Origin: DATLGD01 sp035540755
GTDB lineage: Bacteria; Actinomycetota; Actinomycetes; Mycobacteriales; SCTD01
Assembly: GCA_035540755.1 (NCBI GenBank)
Contig: DATLGD010000109.1
Location: forward strand, 1-22,479
Length of the DNA: 22,479 nucleotides
Direction of reading: 5' to 3'
Shown: positions 1 to 8,950 of the stretch, one piece after another
How the letters are laid out: each line of letters starts with the position of its first letter
How positions within the stretch are numbered: the first letter of the stretch is position 1
Program-made: the position numbers and the translations under genes
Notes under the pieces: model-generated
Told to the model about the DNA's origin: nothing
The model's input: only the letters and a program-made list of their open reading frames with translations
Databases searched by the model: none

Positions 1-6
1 CCTGCG

Positions 7-180
7 TCACTCCAGCCGCTCCACCGCACACCCCTCGTACTGCGCCAGCGTCGCGAGGAACGCCGCGGCGCCGTCGGCCGGGGCGGCGTCCGGCCCGGAC
101 GGCAGGACGGGCGGCCCGGCCGGCGGTGGCGGCAGCGGCGCGGTCGCCAGGACGGCAGGGTCGGCGGGCAGAGCGGTCAT
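7..180 (-). CDS. small proline/alanine-rich hypothetical protein (57 aa)
   Basis: I do not recognise this protein. The ATG at 178-180 (minus strand) is preceded by a good Shine-Dalgarno AGGAGG (185-190, 4 nt spacing), which is the main reason to call it. The N-terminal ~40 residues are low complexity, Pro/Ala-rich, with a run of four prolines. The last ~17 residues (AAFLATLAQYEGCAVERLE) look like a short amphipathic helix with one cysteine. It is transcribed divergently from recC across a 132-bp gap. The frame stays open upstream of the ATG, but nothing supports translation there. It may be a real small actinobacterial protein or a chance ORF; the SD is the only positive evidence. Confidence 0.45.
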   Translation of the reverse strand: MTALPADPAVLATAPLPPPPAGPPVLPSGPDAAPADGAAAFLATLAQYEGCAVERLE

Positions 181-300
181 GGGGCCTCCTCGGGCCGGCG
201 CCGGGTGCGCCGAGCCCCCGGATCGCACGCCCCGGCACCGACGGGCCCGCCCCTCCATCCACCTGTGCGTCGTTGTGACGCTTCTGTCGGACCCGGCAGT

Positions 301-312
301 TAGGTTCCGTGC
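301..312 (+). promoter_or_regulatory. candidate -10 element for a leaderless recC transcript
   Basis: TAGGTT (301-306) fits the actinobacterial -10 pattern TANNNT and lies 6 nt before the recC GTG at 313, so transcription would start on or next to the start codon. No Shine-Dalgarno is visible before 313, which also points to a leaderless mRNA. No convincing -35 is seen; TTGTGA at 273-278 is too far away (22 bp). Confidence 0.4.
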
Positions 313-3300
313 GTGCTCCACGTCCACCGCGCCGAGAGCGCCCTTGCTCTCGTCGACGGCCTGGGCGATCTGCTCGCCGCGCCGGTCGGTGACCCCTTCG
401 CGTCCGACGTCGTGGCCGTGCCGGCGCGCGGCGTCGAGCGGTGGATCGCCCAGCGGCTGAGCTCCCGTCTCGGAGCTGCCGACGGGGACGGCGTCTGCGC
501 CGCGGTGGAGTTCCCGCGGCCCGAGGCGGTGCTCGACGACGCGGTCGCAGCCGCGAGCCCCGAGCACGCCGTCGCCGTCGAGGCCTGGCGCACCGAGCGC
601 ACCGCCTGGGCGCTGCTCGAGGTGCTCGACGACTGCCCGGACGAGCAGTGGTGCGCCGGGCTGCGGCGCCACCTCGGGCTCGGCGGGGGCGCAGAGGGGC
701 CGGGCCCCCGGCGGTACGCGGTCGCCCGGCGGATCGCCGGGCTGTTCGCCGGCTACGCCGCCGCACGCCCGGACCTGCTCACCGGCTGGTCCACCGGCGA
801 CGAGGGCGACGTGCCGGCGGACCTGCGCTGGCAGCCCGAGCTGTGGCGTCGGCTGCGCCACCGACTGGGTGCGCCGTCACCAGCCGAGCTGCTCGACGCC
901 GCGTGCGTGGCGCTGCGCGAGGAGCCCGGCCAGGTCGGCCTTCCGCAGCGGCTGAGCCTCTACGGCGTGAGCCGGGTCGACACCGCCAGGCTGCGGGTCC
1001 TCGCCGCCCTCGCCGAGCACCGCGACGTCCACCTGTGGCTGCACGTCGCGAGCCCCGCGCTGTGGCGGGCCGTCGCCGGGCTCGAGCAGGTGCCGCTCCG
1101 CCGGGCCGAGGCCGTCGAGCCGGCGCGGCCCCGGCACCCGCTGCTGGCCTCCCTGTCCCGCGACGTCCGCGAGCTGCAGCTCCGCCTCACCGCCGTCGCG
1201 CCCGGGCACGCCGACATCCACCACGCTGCCGACCTGCCGACCGCGCCGACGCTGCTCGCGCGGCTGCAGGCCGACCTGCGCGACGACGCGGTCGGCCGCC
1301 CGCGGCTCGCGCTCGACGCCGGCGACCGCTCCGTGCAGGTGCACGCCTGCCACGGCCGGGCCCGACAGGTGGAGGTGCTGCGCGAGGTCGTCGTCGGACT
1401 GCTGCGTGACGACCCGACGCTGGAGCCGCGCGACGTGCTGGTGATGTGCCCCGACGTCGAGACCTACGCCCCGCTGGTGGCGGCGTCGTTCGGCGCCGAC
1501 AGCCACCCGGGCTCCCGGCTGCGCGTCGCCGTGGCCGACCGGTCACCCCGCCAGGTCAACGCCGTGCTCGGCGTCACCGCCTCGCTGCTCGAGCTGGCAG
1601 GCAGCCGGGTCACCGCCGCCCAGGTGCTCGACCTCGCCGGGGCGCCGCCGGTCCGCCGCCGGTTCGGCCTCGACGACGACGCCCTCGAGCAGCTGCGCGG
1701 ATGGGCCGTCGCGAGTGGCGTGCGCTGGGGCTGCACGGCCGAGCAGCGCGAGCCCTGGCAGCTGCACGGCCTCGCGCAGGGCACCTGGCGGACCGGTCTC
1801 GACCGCGTCCTCCTCGGCGTCGCCATGGAGGAGTCCGACGTCGTCCTCGACGGCGTCCTGCCGCTCGACGCGGTCGACTCGAGCGACGTCGAGCTGGCCG
1901 GCCGCGTCGCCGAGCTGGTCGACCGGGTGGAGGTCGCGATGGAGCGACTGCGGCGGGTGCAGCCGGTGGACGACTGGCTGGACGCGCTCGAGGAGGCCAC
2001 GCTGCAGCTGTGCGACGTCGCGCCCGACGGCGTCTGGCAGCTGGCCCAGCTGCGGCGCGAGCTGGCGGAGGTGCGGGAGGCCGCAGCGGGCAGCGATGCC
2101 CTGCTGGGCCTGGCAGACACCACCGCGCTGCTCGAGGAGCGGCTGGCCGGTCGCCCCACCACCACCAGCTTCCGCACCGGCGGGCTGACGGTCTGCACGC
2201 TCACCCCGATGCGGTCGGTGCCGCACCGGGTCGTGTGCCTGCTGGGCCTCGACGACGGCGCCTTCCCCAGGCGCGGCACCCCGGACGGGGACGACCTGCT
2301 GGCCCGCGACCCGCACCTCGGCGAGCGCGATCCCCGCAGCGAGGACCGCCAGCTGCTGCTCGACGCGCTCATGGCGGCCGGTGAGCACCTGGTGGTCACC
2401 TACGCCGGGCACGACGTGCGCACCGGCGCCGAGCTGCCGCCGGCCGTCCCGCTCGGTGAGGTGCTCGACGCCCTCGACGGGTGTGCGGTCACCGCGTCGG
2501 GGGATCCGGCCCGCACCCAGGTCGTGGTGCACCACCCGCTGCAGCCGTTCGACGGGCGCAACTTCACCGCCGACCGGCTCGGCCGGCCCGGGCCCCTGTC
2601 CTTCGACCGGGTGCAGCTGGCCGGCGCCGTCGCGGCGCACCGCCCGCGCCGACCCGTGCCCGATCTCGTCGGAGGTGCGCTGCCCGCCCGCGACCTCGAG
2701 CGGGACGTCGAGCTCGTCCGGCTCCTGTCCTTCCTGCAGCACCCGGTGCGCGCCTTCCTGCGCCAGCGCCTCGAGGTGGCCGGCGCCGGGCGCGAGGAGG
2801 AGCCCGACGACGCGCTGCCCGTCGCCCTCGACGGGCTGCAGAAGTGGGCGGTCGGCGAGCGGCTGCTGGCGGCACGCACCGGCGGTCTGGACCACGCGGT
2901 CGTGCGGGAGGTCGAGGCGGCGCGCGGCGAGCTCCCGCCCGGCCCGCTCGGCACCGCGACGCTGCGCGAGGTGGGGAGCCGGGTCGACCGCATCGTCGAG
3001 GCGACGACGGCGTGGCGGCAGACACCGGCGCAGACCGTCGACGTCGAGGTCGACCTCGGCGGCGACCGGCGCCTGCTCGGCAGCGTGCGCGGCGTGCGGG
3101 GCGACGTCGCGCTCACCGCCACGTACTCGACGGTCAAGGCCAAGCACCGTCTGCGGGCCTGGGTCGAGCTGCTGGCACTCACCGCGCAGGCACCCGACCG
3201 CGAGCTGAGCGGCGTGCTCGTCGGCCGCGGGCCGAAGGACACCACGGCCGTCGTCACCCTCGGACCGGTGTCCCACGCCGACGCCGTGCAGCACCTGCGC

Positions 3301-3648
3301 GAGCTGGTGGAGCTGCGCGACGCCGGGCTGCGCACGCCGCTGCCTCTCCCGGTCGCGACGAGCGAGGCGTACGCCAGCGCGCGCCACCACCGAGGCCTGT
3401 CGGTCGAGCGGGCCCGGTGGCCGGCGCGCAAGGAGTGGGCCTCAGGGTTCAACGTCGAGGGCGAGGACGTCGACGACGAGCACCTCCTGGTCTGGGGCCG
3501 CGCCCTGTCGTTCGAGCAGCTCTGGGACCGGGCTCTCGACGTGGACGAGCCCGGCAGCGGCTACGACCAGGAGCCGACGGCTTTCGCACGGCTGTCCCGT
3601 CGGCTCTGGCAGCCGCTGCTCGAGAACGAGCGCCGGACCACCGCATGA
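313..3648 (+). CDS. recC: exodeoxyribonuclease V subunit gamma (RecC)
   Basis: RecC is the Chi-scanning, strand-splitting subunit of the RecBCD helicase-nuclease, which processes double-strand ends for recombination. The 1111-aa length agrees with the family (E. coli RecC is about 1120 aa). The N-terminal part resembles a helicase fold that has lost its ATPase motifs: there is no Walker A lysine motif. The segment around residues 632-653 (PMRSVPHRVVCLLGLDDGAF) is highly typical of RecC. The conserved FLQHPVRAFLRQRLEV block follows in the C-terminal, degenerate nuclease-like half. The start is GTG at 313, with a possible leaderless promoter just upstream. It is the first gene of recC-recB-recD. 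Its TGA overlaps the recB ATG (ATGA, 3645-3648), implying translational coupling. Family assignment is secure from sequence and context. Confidence 0.96.
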   Translation: MLHVHRAESALALVDGLGDLLAAPVGDPFASDVVAVPARGVERWIAQRLSSRLGAADGDGVCAAVEFPRPEAVLDDAVAAASPEHAVAVEAWRTERTAWALLEVLDDCPDEQWCAGLRRHLGLGGGAEGPGPRRYAVARRIAGLFAGYAAARPDLLTGWSTGDEGDVPADLRWQPELWRRLRHRLGAPSPAELLDAACVALREEPGQVGLPQRLSLYGVSRVDTARLRVLAALAEHRDVHLWLHVASPALWRAVAGLEQVPLRRAEAVEPARPRHPLLASLSRDVRELQLRLTAVAPGHADIHHAADLPTAPTLLARLQADLRDDAVGRPRLALDAGDRSVQVHACHGRARQVEVLREVVVGLLRDDPTLEPRDVLVMCPDVETYAPLVAASFGADSHPGSRLRVAVADRSPRQVNAVLGVTASLLELAGSRVTAAQVLDLAGAPPVRRRFGLDDDALEQLRGWAVASGVRWGCTAEQREPWQLHGLAQGTWRTGLDRVLLGVAMEESDVVLDGVLPLDAVDSSDVELAGRVAELVDRVEVAMERLRRVQPVDDWLDALEEATLQLCDVAPDGVWQLAQLRRELAEVREAAAGSDALLGLADTTALLEERLAGRPTTTSFRTGGLTVCTLTPMRSVPHRVVCLLGLDDGAFPRRGTPDGDDLLARDPHLGERDPRSEDRQLLLDALMAAGEHLVVTYAGHDVRTGAELPPAVPLGEVLDALDGCAVTASGDPARTQVVVHHPLQPFDGRNFTADRLGRPGPLSFDRVQLAGAVAAHRPRRPVPDLVGGALPARDLERDVELVRLLSFLQHPVRAFLRQRLEVAGAGREEEPDDALPVALDGLQKWAVGERLLAARTGGLDHAVVREVEAARGELPPGPLGTATLREVGSRVDRIVEATTAWRQTPAQTVDVEVDLGGDRRLLGSVRGVRGDVALTATYSTVKAKHRLRAWVELLALTAQAPDRELSGVLVGRGPKDTTAVVTLGPVSHADAVQHLRELVELRDAGLRTPLPLPVATSEAYASARHHRGLSVERARWPARKEWASGFNVEGEDVDDEHLLVWGRALSFEQLWDRALDVDEPGSGYDQEPTAFARLSRRLWQPLLENERRTTA

Positions 3649-6600
3649 CCGCGCCCGTGCTCGAGGCCTTCGACCTTCCCGGCCCGCTGCCCACCGGCAC
3701 CACGGTGCTGGAGGCCAGCGCCGGCACCGGCAAGACCTACACGATCGCCGGTCTGGTCACCCGGTACGTCGCCGAGGGCGAGGTACGGCTCGACCAGCTG
3801 CTCGTCGTCACGTTCGGGCGGGCCGCCACCGGCGAGCTGCGCACCCGGGTGCGGCAGCGCTTCGTCGAGACGCGCGACGCGCTCGCCGACCCCGCCGCCG
3901 CACGAGGATCGCGCGACGCCGTCGTCGCGCTGCTCGCGCAGGGCAGCGACGACGAGGTCGCGGTGCGCCGGGAGCGCCTGTCCACGGCGCTCGCGTCCTT
4001 CGACGCCGCCACCGTGGCGACCACGCACGAGTTCTGCCTGCAGGTGCTGCACGGGCTGGGCACGGCTGCGGACCTCGACCCGGGCACCGCGCTGGTCGAG
4101 AGCCTGGACGACCTCGTCGTCGAGACCTGCGACGACCTCTACCTGCGCTTCTGGGGGCTGCGCGACGCCGATCCGCCGCCGTTCTCCCGCGACGTCGCGC
4201 TGCAGCTCGGCCGGGCCGCGCACAGCGACGCCGAGGCGACGCTCGTCCCGCAGGACGCCGAGCCGGACTCGCCGGTCGACCTGCGCGTGCGCTTCGCGAC
4301 CGCGGTGCGCGCGGAGGTCGAGCGGCGCGCCCGCGCCCTGCGGGTCATGGGCTTCGACGCGCTGCTGCGCCGGGTGCGCGACGCGCTGACCGACGACGTC
4401 AGCGGTCCGGTCGCGTGCGGGCGGCTGCGCGACCGCTATCGCGTCGTGCTCGTCGACGAGTTCCAGGACACCGACCCGGTGCAGTGGGAGGTGCTGGAGC
4501 GGGCCTTCCACGGCCACCGCACCCTGGTCGTCATCGGCGACCCGAAGCAGGCCATCTACGCCTTCCGCGGCGCGGACGTGCGCGCCTACCTCGCGGCTCG
4601 CGGCGCCGCCGGCGCGCAGGCCACGCTCGCCACCAACTGGCGCAGCGACCCGCGGCTGCTCGCCGGCCTGCAGACCCTGCTGCGCGGTGCGGCTCTCGGC
4701 GACCCCGAGATCGTCGTGCGCCCGGTCGACGCGGGTCACGACGCGGTCGTGGTGTCGCCGGCCGCCGACGCACCGGTGCGGCTGCGCGTCCTGTCCCGGG
4801 ACGGGCTGCCGGCGACGAAGTCGGGCCTGCCACAGGTCGGCCCGGTGCGCGACGCCGTCGCGGCCGACGTCGCCGCGCAGGTCGTGGCCCTGCTCTCGTC
4901 CGGCGCCACCGTCACGCCCCGCGGGTCGGAGCAGAGCCGGCCGCTCGCACCGGCGGACGTCGCGGTGCTCGTGCGCAAGGGAGCGCAGGCCCAGCTGGTG
5001 CGCGAGGCCCTGGCCGCCGTCGGCGTGCCATCGGTGCTCACCGGCACGTCGAGCGTGTTCGCGACCGCCGCGGCCGCCGACTGGCTCGTGCTGTTCGAGG
5101 CGCTGGAGCGGCCGCACCGGACCGGCCGGGTGCGTCGCCTGGCGCTGACGCCGTTCGTCGGGTCCACTGCCGCCGACGTCGACACCGGGAGCGAGACCGC
5201 CACCGACGCCCTCGCGCTGCGCCTGCGCGAATGGGCCGAGCTGCTGACCGAGCGCGGTGTCGCGGCGATGTTCGGCGCCGTCGCCGAGCAGCAGGCGCTC
5301 GCCGAGCGGCTGCTCACCCGCCCCGACGGCGAGCGCCTGCTCACCGACCTGCGGCACGTCGCGGAGTCGCTGCACAGCGAGCAGCTCACCGCCCAGCTCG
5401 GGCTGAGCGGGCTGCTGTCGTGGCTGCGTGCCCGCGTCGAGGATGCGCGCGGTGACGCCGACCAGGAGCGCTCCCGGCGCCTCGACACCGACGCCGCCGC
5501 GGTGCCCGTCGTGACCGTGCACACCAGCAAGGGCCTGGAGTTCCCGGTCGTGCTGGTGCCGTTCGGCTGGGACGCCCCCGGTGGCGGCACCGGTGAGCGG
5601 CTGCCGCGAGGTCACGACGGCGAGCGTCGCCTCCTGCACGTCGGCGGCAGGGACGCCGCCGACTACGGCGTGGCCTGCACGGCCCAGGACGTCGACGACG
5701 CCGGCGAGGAGCTCCGGCTGCTCTACGTGGCCGCCACCCGCGCCGTGTCGCGACTGGTCCTGTGGTGGGCGCCGACGCTCAACACCAGGAAGGGCCCGCT
5801 GCACCGGCTGCTGCTCGCCGGCGACGTCAGCGCCGTGCCGGTCGAGGTCGACGTCCCCGACGACGCCGCGCTGCAGCAGCGGCTGGCGGAGCTCGCTGCC
5901 AGCGGTACCGGGCTGCGCGTCGACCAGGTGGTGCTCGCGGCCGGTGCTGCCGTGCAGGTCGAGGTGCCGGCGCCGCCGGACGGCGTGCTGGCCGCGGCCG
6001 TGTTCGACCGCGACCTCGACACCGGCTGGCGGCGCACGTCCTACACCGGCCTCACCCGCGCGGTGCACGAGCACGAGGCGGTCGGCTCCGAGGCGCAGGT
6101 GCCGGTCAAGGACGACGAGCCCGAGCCGCCGGTCGCCGGCGAGGCCGACCGCGACTCGCCGCTGCGCGCCGTGCCGTCGCCGATGGCCGACCTCCCGGGC
6201 GGCGCCTGGTTCGGCACGCTGGTGCACGCGGTGCTGGAGGAGGCCGACCTGTCGGGCGACGACCCCCGGGCCGCACTGGTCGAGGCGTGCGCCGAGCAGC
6301 TGCAGCACCGCACGGTCGACCTGTCGGCCGAGCAGCTCGCCGACGCGCTCCTGCCTGCGGTCTCGACGCCGCTCGGTCCCCTCGCCGGCGGCCGGCGCTT
6401 CCGCGACGTCGCCCCCGCCGACCGGCTGCTCGAGCTGTCCTTCGAGCTGCCCCTGGCCGGTGGCGACAGGCCCGTCGCCGACGTGCGCCTCGGCGAGGTG
6501 GCCGACCTGCTGGAGGCGCACCTGCCGGCCGGCGACCGGGTGCGCCCGTACGCCCGGCTGCTGCGCGACCCGCTGCTCGCCGGCCAGCAGCTGCGCGGCT

Positions 6601-6989
6601 ACCTGTCAGGGTCGATCGACGTCGTCGTGCGCGTCGACGGACCGCGCTTCCTCGTGCTCGACCACAAGACCAACCGGCTCGCCGACCGCGACGTCCCGCT
6701 GACGGCCTGGCACTACCGCCAGGAGGCGCTCGACGACGCCGTGCTCGCCGCGCACTACCCGCTGCAGGCGCTGCTGTACTGCGTCGCTCTGCACCGGTTC
6801 CTGCGCTGGCGTCAGCCCGGCTACGACCCCGCGCGGCACCTCGGCGGTGTGCTGTACCTGTTCCTGCGCGGCATGGTCGGCGACGCGCTGCCCGACGACG
6901 GCGCGGCGCCGCCGGGCGTGTGGTCGTGGCGGCCGCCGGCGGAGCTCGTGACGGCTCTGTCCGACCTGCTGGCGGGGAGGCGCCCATGA
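3645..6989 (+). CDS. recB: exodeoxyribonuclease V subunit beta, 3'-5' helicase and nuclease (RecB)
   Basis: This is the UvrD-like SF1A helicase with a C-terminal RecB nuclease domain, 1114 aa. Visible helicase motifs: Walker A ASAGTGKT (24-31), motif II DEFQD (271-275), motif III GDPKQ (298-302), motif IV NWRSDPRLL, motif V VTVHTSKGLEF (623-633) and motif VI LLYVAATRA (692-700). The nuclease domain shows a conserved LVHAVLE histidine region, metal-ligand D992 (GSIDVVV), D1006 and K1008 (LDHKTN), and the YPLQALLYCVALHRFL helix. All catalytic residues are present, so both motor and nuclease should work; the usual LDYK motif reads LDHK here. The start is ATG 3645, overlapping the recC stop; the frame is open upstream but only as a shadow of recC. 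Its TGA overlaps the recD ATG. Confidence 0.97.
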   Translation: MTAPVLEAFDLPGPLPTGTTVLEASAGTGKTYTIAGLVTRYVAEGEVRLDQLLVVTFGRAATGELRTRVRQRFVETRDALADPAAARGSRDAVVALLAQGSDDEVAVRRERLSTALASFDAATVATTHEFCLQVLHGLGTAADLDPGTALVESLDDLVVETCDDLYLRFWGLRDADPPPFSRDVALQLGRAAHSDAEATLVPQDAEPDSPVDLRVRFATAVRAEVERRARALRVMGFDALLRRVRDALTDDVSGPVACGRLRDRYRVVLVDEFQDTDPVQWEVLERAFHGHRTLVVIGDPKQAIYAFRGADVRAYLAARGAAGAQATLATNWRSDPRLLAGLQTLLRGAALGDPEIVVRPVDAGHDAVVVSPAADAPVRLRVLSRDGLPATKSGLPQVGPVRDAVAADVAAQVVALLSSGATVTPRGSEQSRPLAPADVAVLVRKGAQAQLVREALAAVGVPSVLTGTSSVFATAAAADWLVLFEALERPHRTGRVRRLALTPFVGSTAADVDTGSETATDALALRLREWAELLTERGVAAMFGAVAEQQALAERLLTRPDGERLLTDLRHVAESLHSEQLTAQLGLSGLLSWLRARVEDARGDADQERSRRLDTDAAAVPVVTVHTSKGLEFPVVLVPFGWDAPGGGTGERLPRGHDGERRLLHVGGRDAADYGVACTAQDVDDAGEELRLLYVAATRAVSRLVLWWAPTLNTRKGPLHRLLLAGDVSAVPVEVDVPDDAALQQRLAELAASGTGLRVDQVVLAAGAAVQVEVPAPPDGVLAAAVFDRDLDTGWRRTSYTGLTRAVHEHEAVGSEAQVPVKDDEPEPPVAGEADRDSPLRAVPSPMADLPGGAWFGTLVHAVLEEADLSGDDPRAALVEACAEQLQHRTVDLSAEQLADALLPAVSTPLGPLAGGRRFRDVAPADRLLELSFELPLAGGDRPVADVRLGEVADLLEAHLPAGDRVRPYARLLRDPLLAGQQLRGYLSGSIDVVVRVDGPRFLVLDHKTNRLADRDVPLTAWHYRQEALDDAVLAAHYPLQALLYCVALHRFLRWRQPGYDPARHLGGVLYLFLRGMVGDALPDDGAAPPGVWSWRPPAELVTALSDLLAGRRP

Positions 6990-8878
6990 GAGTGGTCGAC
7001 AGTGACCGGGCGCTGCGCGCCACGGGGCTGCTGGGCGCCTTCAACCAGGCCGGGGTGCTGCACGCGGCCGACGTGCACGTCGCCCAGCGGCTCGGCGCGC
7101 TGGGCGGTGAGGCGGACGAGACGGTGCTGCTCGCGGTTGCGCTGTGCGTCCGCGGCGTGCGGCAGGGCTCGGTCGCCCTGCGGCTGGACGAGGTCCCCGC
7201 GACGGTCACTGCCGACGACGCAGAGGACCTCGGCGAGGTGCCCGCCCTGCCGCCCTGGCCGGAGCCGGGCGCCTGGCGCGCCGCGGTCGAGGGGAGTCCG
7301 CTGGTGGCCACCGGCGACCAGGCCGGTGCCCCGCTGCGGCTCGAGGACGGCGAGCTGTGGCTCGACCGCTACTGGCGGCAGGAGGTCGCCGTCGCCGACG
7401 ACCTGCTGCGGCGGGCCGGCACCCCGGTGGAGGTCGGCGACGCCGCGGTGCGCGAGGTGCTCGCCCGGCTGTGGCCCGGGACGTCGCCGGACGACCAGCG
7501 ACTCGCCGCCGCCGTGTGCGTGCTGTCTCGCGTGGCCGTGCTCGGCGGCGGTCCGGGCACGGGCAAGACCACGACGGTGTCCCGGCTGCTCGCCGCCCTC
7601 GCCGCCACGGCGCCCGGCCGCGCGCCCCGCTTCGCCCTGGCCGCACCGACCGGCAAGGCAGCAGCGCGGCTCACCGAGTCCCTGCGCACCGCCGCGGCGG
7701 ACGACCCGGTGCTTCTCCACGCCGATCGCGTCCTGCTCGGCGGGTTGGAGGGCAAGACGCTGCACCGGCTGCTCGGCGTGCGTCGCGGCTCGGCGCGCTA
7801 CTGGCACGGCCCCGACAACCGGCTGCCGCACGACGTCGTCGTCGTGGACGAGGCGTCGATGGTGTCGCTGACGATGTTCGCCCGGCTGCTCGAGGCGCTG
7901 CGTCCGGCTGCGCGGCTGGTGCTCGTCGGCGACCCGGACCAGCTGGCGTCGGTCGAAGCGGGCGCGGTCCTCGCCGACCTCGTCGCCCCGGCGCGCGACG
8001 GCGCCCGCACCGAGGCACTCGCGACGCGGCTGCGCGCGGTCGTCCCGCACGACGCGGACGGTGCAGGGACGTCGCCGGCTTCCGCCGCGGCCCGCGTACG
8101 CGACGGGGTCGCGCTGCTCACCGTCGATCGCCGCTTCGACGCCGACGGCCCGATCGCCCGGCTGGCCCGGGCGGTCCGCGCCGGAGATGTCGACCAGACG
8201 CTCGACGTCCTGCGGCACAGCGGTTCCGGCGTGCGGTTCGACGAGGTCGCCGACGACGGACCGGTCACCGGCGCCCTGCTCGAGGGCCTGCGCCGCGACG
8301 CCGTCGAGCGGGGGACGCGCCTGGTCGACGCCGCGCTGCACGACCGCGCCGACGAGGCGCTGCAGGTGCTCGCCGAGCACCGCCTGCTCTGCGCTCACCG
8401 CCGCGGCCCGCGCGGCGTCGCCGACTGGACCCGCACCGTCGACCGCTGGTGGCGCGACGCCGTCGGCGTGGTCCCGCGGCGGGACGGCCGGTACGCCGGG
8501 CTGCCGCTGCTGGTGACGGTGAACGACCACGACAACAAGCTCTACAACGGCGACACCGGCGTGGTGGTGCTGCACGACGGGGAGCTGGTGGCGGCCTTCG
8601 ACCGCGGCGACGGTGTGGTGCGCCTGCCGCTCGGGCGGCTGTCCGACGTCCGTCCGCTGCACGCGATGACCGTGCACCGCAGCCAGGGCTCGCAGTTCGA
8701 CCGGGTGACCGTGCTGCTGCCGCCGGCGAGGTCCCCGCTCGGCACCCGCGAGACGCTCTACACAGCGCTGACCCGGGCTGCCTCGCAGGTGCACGTGCTC
8801 GGCTCCGCGGCCGCCGTGGAGGCCGCGGTGCAGCGTCCCGTCGCCCGTGCGACGGGGCTGCGACGCCGGCTGTCCTGA
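6986..8878 (+). CDS. recD: exodeoxyribonuclease V subunit alpha, 5'-3' helicase (RecD)
   Basis: RecD is the SF1B helicase motor that moves 5'-3' in RecBCD. At 630 aa it is close to the E. coli length of 608. After an N-terminal domain that docks to RecC come Walker A GGPGTGKT (188-195), a TGKAAARL segment (motif Ia), Walker B DEAS (288-291), a VGDPDQLASVEAG motif III, TVHRSQGSQF (562-571, motif V) and TALTRA (593-598, motif VI). The start is ATG 6986 within the ATGA overlap with recB, with GGGGAGG just upstream as a ribosome binding site. It is the last gene of the operon. The next gene, 72 bp downstream, has its own strong ribosome binding site and no evident link to recombination. Confidence 0.97.
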   Translation: MRVVDSDRALRATGLLGAFNQAGVLHAADVHVAQRLGALGGEADETVLLAVALCVRGVRQGSVALRLDEVPATVTADDAEDLGEVPALPPWPEPGAWRAAVEGSPLVATGDQAGAPLRLEDGELWLDRYWRQEVAVADDLLRRAGTPVEVGDAAVREVLARLWPGTSPDDQRLAAAVCVLSRVAVLGGGPGTGKTTTVSRLLAALAATAPGRAPRFALAAPTGKAAARLTESLRTAAADDPVLLHADRVLLGGLEGKTLHRLLGVRRGSARYWHGPDNRLPHDVVVVDEASMVSLTMFARLLEALRPAARLVLVGDPDQLASVEAGAVLADLVAPARDGARTEALATRLRAVVPHDADGAGTSPASAAARVRDGVALLTVDRRFDADGPIARLARAVRAGDVDQTLDVLRHSGSGVRFDEVADDGPVTGALLEGLRRDAVERGTRLVDAALHDRADEALQVLAEHRLLCAHRRGPRGVADWTRTVDRWWRDAVGVVPRRDGRYAGLPLLVTVNDHDNKLYNGDTGVVVLHDGELVAAFDRGDGVVRLPLGRLSDVRPLHAMTVHRSQGSQFDRVTVLLPPARSPLGTRETLYTALTRAASQVHVLGSAAAVEAAVQRPVARATGLRRRLS

Positions 8879-8950
8879 CGGCGGGCGTGAGGCGGACGGC
8901 GAGGGGTAGGCGTCGAGTTGTCCGCGCAGCCCGATCCCGGAGGAGCACCC

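Noticed and set aside
3561..6521. 986-codon minus-strand open frame opposite recB (also 1543-3390, 6821-9454 and 18381-20228 on the minus strand)
   Set aside because: The composition is His/Arg/Gly/Val-rich with no domain, and each lies fully opposite a gene with clear motifs. Such antisense frames are a by-product of high GC at third codon positions.
313..8878. A phage or plasmid anti-defence or new nuclease-helicase system
   Set aside because: All three proteins carry full, ordinary RecC, RecB and RecD motifs and lengths in the usual actinobacterial order, so this is the housekeeping complex.
8903..8908. GGGTAG as a stress-sigma (SigB-like) -10 for the HHE gene
   Set aside because: No GTTT-type -35 at the proper distance, and GGGTA is common by chance in this base composition.
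8918..8950. TTG start giving an HHE protein 11 residues longer
   Set aside because: ATG 8951 has a near-ideal GGAGGAG site with 5-nt spacing; the extension has none and is outside the conserved domain.
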